DNA of 64,000 nucleotides from Pantoea sp. 1.19. GTDB lineage: Bacteria > Pseudomonadota > Gammaproteobacteria > Enterobacterales > Enterobacteriaceae. Shown piece after piece: positions 42,720-51,744 of this stretch. Each line of letters begins with the position of its first letter. The first letter of the stretch is position 1. The translations under genes and the position numbers were made by a program. Where the stretch lies: positions 496,001 through 560,000 of the forward strand of contig NZ_MRBS01000002.1 of assembly GCF_001922585.1 (NCBI RefSeq), written 5' to 3'. Under the pieces are notes generated by a model. It saw nothing but the letters and a program-made list of their open reading frames with translations. It was not told the DNA's origin and did no database searches.

Positions 42720-45700
42720 GTGGCAATCTTTGACATTGAAAAGGACGAATTACTTCGGCTTTCCGATACTCAGCTAGAAGAGCTGATAGCTCGGCTAGCA
42801 GAAGCTGAAGTGGCAATACATGGTCATAGCCCTGCATGTGTAAATTGGTCTGGTTCAATTACAGCCCCTGACGGAGGAATTGACATCCATGTTCAGGTTC
42901 CAATTGATCAACTGAAAGCTGGCTTTATTGTAAGGCCTGATACGGTCTTTCAGGCAAAGAAACATAAGATGCCAAAGGCTGCAATTGATAAGGAAATTAC
43001 CACCGGTAAAGCGCTTTCACCCATCATATCTGAACAAGCCAGAAAGCAAGGTAGCTACATCATTGTCAGCCTGGGTGATGATTGCTCACCGTCAGGAAAG
43101 GCGGATCGTCTCAAAGCGATGAGGGATGCAGTAAAAGATGATCCTAACAAAAGCAATCTTCATCTCGATTTCTACGACCGTTCCAAACTCATTCAATGGC
43201 TTCGCCAACATCCATCAGTCATGCTGTGGGTAAAAGGGAAACTTGGACAAGGGTATTCCGGTTGGCAACCCTATGGAGCCTGGAGCAATCCGCCCCAAGG
43301 TGTTACAGACACTTTAATCTCAGCCCCAGGTGTAACCATTACTTTACCGTCGGGAAAGGGACAAAAACTCAAAATTGATGAAGCAATTAGCCCAATGCGA
43401 GCACTGATCCGTTCGACGAATAAGGCAGTTCGTATTACAGGATTGTCCGGTGTTGGGAAGACTCGGATCGTTCAGGCACTCTTTGATGAAACTGTTGGAA
43501 CAGATGCACTTGATCGTACAGTAGCTATTTATGCTGATACTGGCTCTGAGCCAGTACCGTCAGCTACAGCAATGCTTGATAAGCTGCTCGCGGAAGGCCG
43601 ACGAGCAATTATGATCCTTGATAATTGCCCATCAGAACTCCATGCTTCGCTTGCCAGAAAAGTATCAGCTGCAGGAAAAGAAGTAAGACTCATCACGATT
43701 GAGTACGACATTAGGGATGACAAACCACAGACAACTGAGGTCATCCACATTGAGACAGACGGTCCGGAGGTGGCAGAGCAACTTCTTATCCGTCGCTTCC
43801 CTTCTATTGGTCAGAATAATGCCCGTCGGATTGCTAAGTTCGCAGATGGGAATGCAAGAGTTGCTTTGGCTATAGCGGAGAGAGTAGAGGAAGGTGAGAG
43901 TTTAGCCCTACTTTCAGATGCGCAGTTGTTTAATCGCTTGTTTGAACAACGTAATCATCCCGACGGTCATTTACGGGAGCAAGCTGAGATATTATCACTG
44001 GTGTATTCGTTCTCGGTATCTAGTCCAGATGCTGCTACCGATGAACTGGAAATATTGGGTGCGCTCTCTGGGTATTCCAAAATCCAGTTATTCAAAGCTA
44101 TTACGAAGATGACGGAACGTCACGTTGTTCAGAAAAGATCCCACTGGAGAGCTATCCTTCCCCATGCCATTGCTAACAAGTTGGCAACATCTGCACTTAA
44201 TAGTATTCCGATAGATCGACTTAGGGCGACGTTTGAAGCTCCGGGTTGTGAGCGTTTATTAATGTCTTTTTCGCACCGTCTGGGGTTGTTGCATGACCAT
44301 CCTGTTGCGAAAGAAATTGTAGAAGCCTGGCTCCAGCCTGAAGGATTACTTGGGCAAATTTTAAAGTTGGACGAAGAGTCGGTGCGTATATTGGATTATA
44401 TCGGTCCGGTCGCTCCTGAAGCTTTGTTAAACCTGATCGAAGCAGAACTTACCGCGCCTGACTTTAAAGGCATTGAACCGACTTATGATCCGCGGCGGCT
44501 AGCCATTCTCAATCTTTTACAATCGTTGGCATATGAATCTAACGCCTTTGACAGATGTGCCAAGCTTTTGATCCGTATGGCAGACTATGAAGACGAGAGT
44601 AATAATCACGACTCAGCTCAGGGCAAGATCTTGAGATTTTTCCAGGCGTATTTATCTGGCACTCACGCTTCTTTAAACCAGCGAATCATGCTGATGAATG
44701 AATGTTTCTCATCAGGCGTAACCGGCCGCAGAGCGCTGGGGTTCAAAATGTTATCTACTGCTTTGGAAGGCTCACACTGGACAGGCGTTGGGGTGAACGA
44801 GTTTGGTGCTCGCCCCAGAGATTATGGTTCTGAACCCTCCTATGTTGAGCTTGTGGAGTGGCGTAGTGCGTTCATTGACGTTGCTGTGCAACTGGGTACC
44901 TCCGGCGATTCTGAAATTGAAGCCTCTGCTCGTATAAACCTGTCTGACGCATTTCGAGGCCTTTGGGACCAGGATGCGATGAGGGAAAAACTCGCCGATG
45001 CAGCTCGTAAATTGCATGCTTACTCCCCTTGGGGAGATGGCTGGAAAGCCATCCGTTCAATAATTTATTTCGACTATACAAGGCCTACAGATGCCGAAGG
45101 GGTTGAGCCGATACCTGAAAGCCTTGCAGCACTGGAGAAGGAGCTGGAGCCTAGCGACTTAGTAGCGGAAATAAGGACTTACGTACTTAGCCGAGGGGGA
45201 GACTATTGGGCGCTTGATGCTGATTTGGGGCATGACGAAACCAAAAAGTTTAGCGCGGCTGAGAAGCGGCTTGAAACCAAAGCTATCCTGTTGGGACGAG
45301 ATTTTACGGCATCAAATCATAAGCTTGAAGAATTGGGCCAAAATTTGTTCTCTACCGATTGGATGCCCTATCGCATTGCATTTGGAAAGGGGTTAGCTGA
45401 CGGAGAATATGATCTGCAAATTGGCTGGCAGCAGCTTGTTAACCTACTTGATATGTATCCAGGGATTAACAAAGATTTTGCAGTCTTTGCCGGTTTCATC
45501 GAACAAACAGATGCTGTGGCACCGACGTTAGCTCAAGAATTTCTCGAACAATGTTCACAACACCCAGAACTTCGGCGGGTTATAGTTGATTTGCACCCTC
45601 GGCGAGAGTTTACAGAAACTGATTTAAATCGCTGTATGTCAGTTCTGGATGATCCTGAAATAAGCCCGCACATATATGGGCCAATTTTGTGGCGGGACCA

Positions 45701-46571
45701 ATATATTAATTTGTCTGCAGGTCGTGTTATTGAACTTGCTCATCGTCTCCTAAGTAAAATAAATGGTGACGATGTAGTGTTGGATGCTTTAAGTATGAGG
45801 CTACCTCGTCAAGAGAAGGCTGAGGATACACTTGGTGCTGACCTGAGGCAGATTGGTTTAAGAGCCGCAATCATTAGAGTCCAAAGAGATCACCGTGACT
45901 CTGGTGGGTCTACAGATTATCGCATGGAACGTGTCGTTGGCGCTGCTCTGCGATTTGATGGTTATGAGTCACAAAAACAGGAGTGGCTGAACACGATTTT
46001 TTCTGTTTTAGATGAGCATTATGGATATTTTAATTCATTTGGAAGAACCATTGAAACGACTGCCGCATTGATGCCAGAAGCATTTCTCGATCATGTTTTT
46101 GAGGGTAACGAAAAACAGCGACAACGACGTTTATTTTTTATCAGTCACGGAAGCTTACGTCGGTTGCTTCTTTCTAAAATTGATGTGGACGTTTTAATTC
46201 AATGGTGCCGCGCCAGAAATGATCCCAATGTTTGGCCTGCTATTGCAACTGGTGTAACACTTTGGGTGAAGGATGATGAAAAGAGTGTAACCACCATACA
46301 GGAAGCAGCTTTAACTCTATTAGAGGCCTCACCTGAACCAATGGTTGTGCTGGAGGCCTTTGCTGAACGCATTAGCCCATCATCCTGGACTGGAAATTTG
46401 TCAAATATCATGCAACTTAGAGCTGATGCTTTCAGTATGTTGAGCAAGCATGAACGTCCAGATATTGCTAAAGCAGCCAGAATAGTGCATGAAAAAATAA
46501 TTCATTGGATCGAGCGTCAAATAGAACGTGAGCAACGGGAAGATAGTGAACGGGAACAGCGGTTTGAATAA
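42720..46571 (+). CDS. PD-(D/E)XK-like nuclease / STAND-like ATPase protein
   Basis: 1283-aa protein with a GTG start (42720, AAGG upstream) 39 bp after the RT. N-terminal domain (about 1-170) has PDGGIDIHV and, after a spacer, FQAKK, i.e. D55 and Q78-x-K80 in the order of PD-(D/E)XK nucleases. P-loop at 241-248 (GLSGVGKT) and Walker B AIMILDN (D301) form an NTPase of STAND type. From about 430 to the end it is helical repeat-like. This layout (nuclease, STAND, sensor repeats) is that of Avs-type phage sensors, but I do not recognise the subfamily. Same strand and low GC as the RT genes; it may be the effector of the retron or an independent defence gene. Confidence 0.75.
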   Translation: MAIFDIEKDELLRLSDTQLEELIARLAEAEVAIHGHSPACVNWSGSITAPDGGIDIHVQVPIDQLKAGFIVRPDTVFQAKKHKMPKAAIDKEITTGKALSPIISEQARKQGSYIIVSLGDDCSPSGKADRLKAMRDAVKDDPNKSNLHLDFYDRSKLIQWLRQHPSVMLWVKGKLGQGYSGWQPYGAWSNPPQGVTDTLISAPGVTITLPSGKGQKLKIDEAISPMRALIRSTNKAVRITGLSGVGKTRIVQALFDETVGTDALDRTVAIYADTGSEPVPSATAMLDKLLAEGRRAIMILDNCPSELHASLARKVSAAGKEVRLITIEYDIRDDKPQTTEVIHIETDGPEVAEQLLIRRFPSIGQNNARRIAKFADGNARVALAIAERVEEGESLALLSDAQLFNRLFEQRNHPDGHLREQAEILSLVYSFSVSSPDAATDELEILGALSGYSKIQLFKAITKMTERHVVQKRSHWRAILPHAIANKLATSALNSIPIDRLRATFEAPGCERLLMSFSHRLGLLHDHPVAKEIVEAWLQPEGLLGQILKLDEESVRILDYIGPVAPEALLNLIEAELTAPDFKGIEPTYDPRRLAILNLLQSLAYESNAFDRCAKLLIRMADYEDESNNHDSAQGKILRFFQAYLSGTHASLNQRIMLMNECFSSGVTGRRALGFKMLSTALEGSHWTGVGVNEFGARPRDYGSEPSYVELVEWRSAFIDVAVQLGTSGDSEIEASARINLSDAFRGLWDQDAMREKLADAARKLHAYSPWGDGWKAIRSIIYFDYTRPTDAEGVEPIPESLAALEKELEPSDLVAEIRTYVLSRGGDYWALDADLGHDETKKFSAAEKRLETKAILLGRDFTASNHKLEELGQNLFSTDWMPYRIAFGKGLADGEYDLQIGWQQLVNLLDMYPGINKDFAVFAGFIEQTDAVAPTLAQEFLEQCSQHPELRRVIVDLHPRREFTETDLNRCMSVLDDPEISPHIYGPILWRDQYINLSAGRVIELAHRLLSKINGDDVVLDALSMRLPRQEKAEDTLGADLRQIGLRAAIIRVQRDHRDSGGSTDYRMERVVGAALRFDGYESQKQEWLNTIFSVLDEHYGYFNSFGRTIETTAALMPEAFLDHVFEGNEKQRQRRLFFISHGSLRRLLLSKIDVDVLIQWCRARNDPNVWPAIATGVTLWVKDDEKSVTTIQEAALTLLEASPEPMVVLEAFAERISPSSWTGNLSNIMQLRADAFSMLSKHERPDIAKAARIVHEKIIHWIERQIEREQREDSEREQRFE

Positions 46572-46620
46572 AGGCTACAAGCCCTAGCCTATACGAAAAC
46601 CCTGTGCTAAGGAGAAAGTA

Positions 46621-47241
46621 ATGGAATCTGCACGTGATAAACGTACCGGAGAAAAAGTCGAGGCAGAAGATCTCTGGCTGCTCGATGATATTGATACCAG
46701 TGGCTATGTATGCTGGGGATGTGGGATTAAGATGTATCCTTCTGCTTGGCAAAAAGGAAGTAAGAAAAGACCTTCGTTTAATAAAATGTCTGGAAAAGAG
46801 CACATTAATTGCGATGCTGATGCAGAAAGCACAGTGGTTAAACAGGGGCAGAAGAAAAGCGTCCGCCGCATGTTAGATAGCGCACCGGGTTTGATGCCTG
46901 CAGGATTAAAACTGATTGAAAATCGACCCGTTGTTGATCCTGACACTACTGGTAGCAACAACAAACCCAATCCAATACGTTCTACAACATCGGCATCCAG
47001 CGAGGGAAATGCTCCAGCGCGGCAATCCCGCCGCCCGGTTAATGCTATTCGCCAGATTTGTAGGGCATTTATTCGCTTCCCGTATGACCGTGGTATGTCA
47101 TTAAATATCCCTAGTATTGATGCCGATACTTACATGACCGCGTTTAAAAAACTTAAAGATCCGGTTCAGCCTTACCCTGAGCGCCGAATTTTTTATTCAC
47201 TGAATCGCCACGGGTTTAACAGACACCTCAGAGTCATTTAA
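46621..47241 (+). CDS. Zinc-binding protein truncated by an IS3-family element
   Basis: 206-aa reading frame with AAGGAG upstream. Residues 30-68 hold CWGC and, 30 residues later, HINC (C-x2-C...H-x2-C), a probable zinc ribbon as found in the start of CoiA-like and related proteins. The middle is low-complexity (Ser/Asn/Pro/Arg), and the C-terminal part is cut: the last seven codons lie inside the IS, which begins at 47221. So the true product was longer. It is 49 bp after the nuclease/STAND gene and probably belonged to the same operon. Confidence 0.65.
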   Translation: MESARDKRTGEKVEAEDLWLLDDIDTSGYVCWGCGIKMYPSAWQKGSKKRPSFNKMSGKEHINCDADAESTVVKQGQKKSVRRMLDSAPGLMPAGLKLIENRPVVDPDTTGSNNKPNPIRSTTSASSEGNAPARQSRRPVNAIRQICRAFIRFPYDRGMSLNIPSIDADTYMTAFKKLKDPVQPYPERRIFYSLNRHGFNRHLRVI

Positions 47242-48409
47242 AATGGCTTAAAGAGAGGTGCCCATGAGCGGTAAGCGTTATCCCGAAGAGTTTAAAATTG
47301 AAGCGGTAAAACAGGTTGTTGATCGCGGCCATTCTGTTTCCAGCGTGGCAACACGTCTGGGTATCACCCCCCACAGTCTTTATGCCTGGCTAAAGGCATA
47401 TGGTCCGGATTCCTCAACCAATAAAGTTCAGTCAGACGCTCAGGCTGAGATCCGACGCCTCCAGAAGGAACTGAAGCGGGTTACGGACGAACGTGACATA
47501 TTAAAAAAAGCCGCGGCGTACTTCGCAAAGCTGTCCGACTGAGGTACGCCTTTATCCGTGACAACAACCATTGCTGGCCTGTTCGCCTGCTCTGTCGAGT
47601 GCTGGATGTGCATCCGAGTGGATTTTACGCCTGGCTTCAGCAGCCGGATTCACGGCGGCATCATGCTGACCTGAAGCTGACGGGGCAGATAAAGCAGTTC
47701 TGGCTGGAGTCGGGTTGTGTTTAGGGTTATCGCAAGATCTACCTCGACCTGCGGGATACCGTACAACAGTGCGGAGTTAACCGTGTCTGGCGGCTGATAA
47801 AGCGTGCCGGGATAAAGGCTCAGGTTGGATACCGTAGTCCACGGGCACGTAAGGGCGAAGCCAGCATCGTGACGCGCAACAGACTCCAGCGGCAGTTCAA
47901 CCCGGAAGCACCGGATGAACGTTGGGTAACGGACATAACCTACATCCGAACTCACGAAGGCTGGCTGTATCTGGCTGTGGTTGTTGACCTGTTCTCGCGC
48001 AAAGTTATCGGCTGGTCAATGCAGCCCCGGATGACAAAAAATATTGTCCTGAATGCACTTCTGATGGCGGTGTGGCGACGTAATCCTCAAAAACAGGTGC
48101 TGGTTCATTCTGATCAGGGTAGTCAGTACACAAGCTATGAGTGGCAGTCGTTTCTGAAATCACACGGCCTGGAGGGCAGCATGAGCCGTCGCGGTAACTG
48201 TCACGATAATGCGGTTGCAGAAAGCTTTTTCCAGCTGCTGAAACGTGAGCGGATAAAGAAAAAGATCTACAGAACACGAGAAGAAGCCCGTAGCGATATT
48301 TTTGATTACATCGAAATGTTTTATAACAGTAAGCGTCGGCATGGTTCGAGCGAGCAGATGCCACCGGTTGAATATGAAAACCTATATTATCAACGGCTCA
48401 GAAGTGTCT
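47221..48409 (+). mobile_element. IS3-family insertion sequence
   Basis: About 1189 bp with imperfect terminal inverted repeats (AGACACCTCAGAG left, AGACACTTCTGAG on the opposite strand right). Two overlapping frames in the -1 relation, with a slippery A7G at 47503-47510, and DDE transposase motifs. No matching short target duplication is seen on the two sides, so a deletion or rearrangement next to the element is likely. It ends 20 bp before the right att-like repeat and truncates the zinc-binding protein gene on its left. Confidence 0.88.
47264..47542 (+). CDS. IS3-family transposase OrfA
   Basis: DNA-binding half of the IS transposase. Start MSGKRYPEEFKIEAVK at 47264, 92 aa. HTH_Tnp_1 pattern (SVSSVATRLGITPHSLYAWLK), then a leucine-zipper-like helix ending with DILKKAAAYFAKL. 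The A7G run near its end is where the -1 shift to OrfB would occur. Confidence 0.9.
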   Translation: MSGKRYPEEFKIEAVKQVVDRGHSVSSVATRLGITPHSLYAWLKAYGPDSSTNKVQSDAQAEIRRLQKELKRVTDERDILKKAAAYFAKLSD

Positions 48410-48411
48410 AG
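47542..48411 (+). pseudogene. IS3-family transposase OrfB, interrupted by a stop codon
   Basis: Catalytic half of the transposase (rve integrase core) with DDE context: WVTDITYI, HSDQGSQYTS and the final Glu in NAVAESFFQLLK. The frame is open throughout except for a TAG at 47722-47724, where family members have Tyr (GCVYGYRK pattern). So the enzyme is not made in full unless the stop is suppressed. The last stop overlaps the IS end. Confidence 0.88.
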
Positions 48412-48429
48412 ATTATCCGTGGCGATTCA

Positions 48430-48570
48430 GAGAGCCCGCACGGCGCAAGCCCTGCGGGCTTTTTTGTGCCCTCAGTTTGTCCCGCGAAGTCCGAAGAGAA
48501 CTCATTACATCCGAACCTTTCAGGCCCATTTGTAGGCCAAACGAAAAACTCTATTGTTTTCGTTGGGCCT
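48430..48570 (+). repeat. Right copy of att-proximal / int-leader repeat
   Basis: Ungapped homologue of 36481-36621 that starts with the same terminator hairpin. The integrase-arm-like elements have changed from AGGCACC to AGGCCC/AGGCCA, and the inverted arm changed in step (CGTTGGGCCT), keeping the pairing. No integrase gene follows; an IS relic begins nine bases later. Homology to the left copy extends a little upstream to about 48411, where the intact IS ends. Confidence 0.85.
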
Positions 48571-48578
48571 AATCGCAT

Positions 48579-49267
48579 TGGACTGCCCCACAACCGTAGA
48601 CATGTCCTTACAACGAGACCCGTTCGAAGGCCGCCGGACTGACGCCGCCGGGGTGACTGTGGCGCCGGGCCCGGTTGTAGAACACACTTCAATGTCATCG
48701 AAGATATCCGCCCGCCCCCGATCCCGGGTTTTGTATATTCTCTTCCTGATGCGCTCTTTTTTCAGTGAACTGAAGAACGATTCGGCCACCGCATTATCCC
48801 TGCCGTTGCCACGCCGGCTCATACCCGGGGCCAGATTACTGGCCCGGCAGAACCGTTGCCCGTCGTCGCTGCCCTACTGGCTGCCCTGATGTGTACGATG
48901 ACTTCGCCGTCCGGTTTACGCCGCCGGACCGCCATCTTCAGTACGTCGAGGGCCAGCTCCCGCGACAACGTAGGTTTCAACGACCAGCCGATCACGTTAC
49001 GGGCGAAGAGGTCGATAACCACCGCAGATACCGCCAGCCCTGCCAGGTGCGGATATAAGTCATATCGGTGACCCGAACCTGACTGGCCCGGACGACGGTA
49101 AGCTGCTGCTGCACGCGATTCGCGGCAAGCACTGAGGACCTGCCGGCGATACGGCGAGATGCCTTATAGCCACGCACCGCTTTGATCCGGTTCAGTGTAT
49201 TCCACCAGGCCCTGTCAGGGCGACCGCTCTGCTGCGGCTCACTAAGCGCAAGAGTAGTCGCACCCAT
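48579..49267 (-). pseudogene. Decayed IS3-family transposase
   Basis: Minus-strand relic. Pieces recognisable in different frames: AVRGYKASRRIAGR and VRVTDMTYIRTWQGWRYL (49022-49267), VIDLFARNVIGWSLKPTLSRELALDVLKMAVRRRKPDGE (about 48900-49022), and SRRGNGRDNAVAESFFSSLKKERIRKRIYKTRD (about 48720-48822). Frames are broken several times and the first orf is missing. A terminal TGGACTGCCCC-like end is at about 48579. Distinct from the intact IS at 47221. Confidence 0.85.
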
Positions 49268-49436
49268 GTTTCCTCCGGCAGTACAACCGCGGCCACGGTC
49301 ACGCTATCAGGAGCAGTCATTTTGCCAGTATTGCAGCGCTGGGCCGAAAAATACGTTTCATTTATTATTACGCCATCGCCCTCAGAAACCTCTTCAGAGG
49401 GGGGGGGCATCTATCCTGACGCTGCCCGCCACTTCG
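49268..49436. other. Short noncoding stretch after ecpE
   Basis: About 170 bp between the IS relic and the ecpE stop. A run of nine G is at 49399-49407 next to the small palindrome CCTCTTCAGAGG (49389-49400). No gene or strong terminator recognised. Confidence 0.5.
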
Positions 49437-50132
49437 TCACTTCACCGTACAATCCTGACTGATATTGATGAATTTATCGTCGTAGACGAGGGTGTGATTA
49501 CCGCGCTGACGCAGCGCCGGCTGGCGAACAACCTCGCCCGGGCGCACATACCAGGCGTCGCCCTCCTCTTCCGTGGTGTTGCAGCCGGGTTTGATCAGTA
49601 GCTTGAACCAGGTGTTGCCGGTATTACTGACGCTTCCCGCCGCCCGGTCAAAGGCCCAGCTGAACGCTACCCGCCGCGGACGCACCACCAGAATGGTGTC
49701 GATCACCACCACCGGCTCCATACTGACCTCTCCGCCGGCCGGCGCGCGCCTCACCAGGTTGCGGGTGGGGATCTCGCGAAACGAGACCCGATAGTAGCGT
49801 TCGCGATCGTCTTTCGGCCCGTGATAGTAGAATTTAAAATACTCCCCCTCGCCGGCCTGCAGCGTCAGCTGCCGCGGTGCAAACAGCAGTTCGCCATCCG
49901 CCGGGCGCGTGCGCACTTCCCGGCCGCCAGGCCGGTCGATGGCACTGACCGCGACCCGATACAGCCGTCCGCTTGGGTTGTTGTTCAGGACTTTTTTTGC
50001 GACGAATGCGTCACCGGCAGCCAGCGAAAAGGTCAGGTTGCCGACGGATATCGCCTGCGTCAGCGGCGCGGCCAGCAGCCACAGGCTGACCAGCCCCAGC
50101 TTAATCAATGTTGCGCCACGTCGCCTGAACAT
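49437..50132 (-). CDS. ecpE: Common pilus chaperone EcpE
   Basis: Periplasmic chaperone of the ECP (Mat) alpha-fimbriae. Start [11 protein letters not shown] at 50132 gives 231 aa with a signal peptide (AAPLTQA-I). Immunoglobulin-like fold with [25 protein letters not shown] shared with EcpB. Overlaps ecpD by 32 bp. Last gene of the operon. Confidence 0.92.
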   Translation of the reverse strand: MFRRRGATLIKLGLVSLWLLAAPLTQAISVGNLTFSLAAGDAFVAKKVLNNNPSGRLYRVAVSAIDRPGGREVRTRPADGELLFAPRQLTLQAGEGEYFKFYYHGPKDDRERYYRVSFREIPTRNLVRRAPAGGEVSMEPVVVIDTILVVRPRRVAFSWAFDRAAGSVSNTGNTWFKLLIKPGCNTTEEEGDAWYVRPGEVVRQPALRQRGNHTLVYDDKFINISQDCTVK

Positions 50133-51744
50133 GAATTTCTCCTGATGCGCTGACTTCACCAAACCAGCCGTTGTCCGTGAGGGTGCGCAGCGAAACGGGA
50201 TCGTCCATCGCAATCGAGAAGCGCACCGTGGTTTTATCCATTTGTCCGACGTCGCCGGAGATATCGTTCCACGGCGTGGTGAGCCACAGCGCGTCGGTCA
50301 TATCGCGCCAGCCGCCGTCACAGCCGGCATCGTAGGTTTTTGTCGCGCCGCTGCGGGTGATAAAGGAGAGCGACGCCGGAAAGGGCACCTGTGTGCTCCC
50401 GTCCGCCGAGCTGAACAGGCAGTAGGATCGCCCGCCTATTGCCCGCGACGGCCCGGTGACGTTGATGAGTACCTCATCGGCAGCGGTTTTTCCGCTCGTG
50501 GTGACGATATAGCCGAAATCCAGCGCCGGTTCGCCGCTGCCCACGCGGCCCTCGCGCGAGGGCGCCGTGGTGTACTCATCGGAAATGATGCTGATGCTGA
50601 AATCGCGCGGTTTAATGATCAGCGTGTTGGAGGTGGAAAACTCATACCAGCCCGACTCCGGTGAGGTGGTGTTCTGAAAGCGGAAGTTAAACAGATCTTT
50701 CGTGTTGATATCGCTGATCCCCAGCGCCACCATTTGCTTAAAAAAGTTGCTCGAAAAGAAGACGTAGATGCTTTCTGAACTTTTTAACTCATTGAAGGTG
50801 TAGTAGTAAGCCGTATTACTTACCGGTTTCCAGGCGCTGCCGTTGAGGCTGAACTGCATATCATAGGCCCCGATCGCGGAGGCCAGCGACGAGTTGGAGA
50901 TCGCCGGGAAGATATGAATCGAGTTATTGCTTAACCCATTGGTCTGTAAGCTGTAGTTCACCATCTTGCAGCTTAATCCCGAGCGGCCGCCGAGGATTTG
51001 CGTCTGGCAATCGGCATTGCCCTCCCCCAGCGTCGGCACGCCGTCGCTGTTGATAAACACCTCGGCCAGCGAGTGGGTATTCATTAGCCGGAGGTTGGCC
51101 GCCTTGGTGTGGGTCACATTCCGGACATACCAGTAGCCGGACGCCTGGTCCTTACAGCGCTGCCCGCTGCTGGCATCGTAGGCCACGGGGGTCTGGCAGG
51201 CATTGATGTTCAGGGTCACGCTCCCCCCCACCGGCATCTGCTGCAGATACTGATAAAACGCGTCCGACATCAGGCCGTGCATCCATTTAGCCCCTCCCGG
51301 GGTGACCGTTGCGCCGTAAAATCCGTTGGCGTCGGTGGCCTGCGGCGGGATCAGGCTGGTCGCCATATCGCACCCCGCATACCAGTTAATGCAGCGCAGA
51401 CCCAACAGCGGATGCGAGATCGGTGAGTTTTCCAGCCACATATCAAATTTCCAGTTGGCGGCCAGCCCGGTGTTATAGCCATTGTCCAGATAGCCGAGGC
51501 TTTGCTGATAAATCGTGCCTGAGCCAGTATATTTCAGCCCGGTCCAGCGGTTTGCGCCGGTCATCCTGGGATCAAGCGCGCCGCCAGGGGTGACGAAAAA
51601 GTTATCGTCGGCGTTGTTTTCAACGAACACGAACTCCCGCGGGGGGGCGTCTCCCCAGGTGGTTTTCGACACCGCCGCTTCCCCGCGCGCGCTCCACAGG
51701 GCGGTGAGCACCACGGCGGATAATAGCCACCACTTAGCTTTCAT
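50101..51744 (-). CDS. ecpD: Common pilus tip adhesin EcpD
   Basis: Tip adhesin and polymerisation starter of the pilus. Start [17 protein letters not shown] at 51744 gives 547 aa with signal peptide (ARGEA-A). Overlaps the ecpC end by 11 bp. A 19-codon upstream extension is open but lies in ecpC. Cys residues are spaced for disulfides. Confidence 0.92.
   Translation of the reverse strand: MKAKWWLLSAVVLTALWSARGEAAVSKTTWGDAPPREFVFVENNADDNFFVTPGGALDPRMTGANRWTGLKYTGSGTIYQQSLGYLDNGYNTGLAANWKFDMWLENSPISHPLLGLRCINWYAGCDMATSLIPPQATDANGFYGATVTPGGAKWMHGLMSDAFYQYLQQMPVGGSVTLNINACQTPVAYDASSGQRCKDQASGYWYVRNVTHTKAANLRLMNTHSLAEVFINSDGVPTLGEGNADCQTQILGGRSGLSCKMVNYSLQTNGLSNNSIHIFPAISNSSLASAIGAYDMQFSLNGSAWKPVSNTAYYYTFNELKSSESIYVFFSSNFFKQMVALGISDINTKDLFNFRFQNTTSPESGWYEFSTSNTLIIKPRDFSISIISDEYTTAPSREGRVGSGEPALDFGYIVTTSGKTAADEVLINVTGPSRAIGGRSYCLFSSADGSTQVPFPASLSFITRSGATKTYDAGCDGGWRDMTDALWLTTPWNDISGDVGQMDKTTVRFSIAMDDPVSLRTLTDNGWFGEVSASGEIHVQATWRNID

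Noticed and set aside
47218-48412. Target duplication of the intact IS
   Set aside because: The bases next to the two ends (AAC left, AGA right) do not match in three or four positions.
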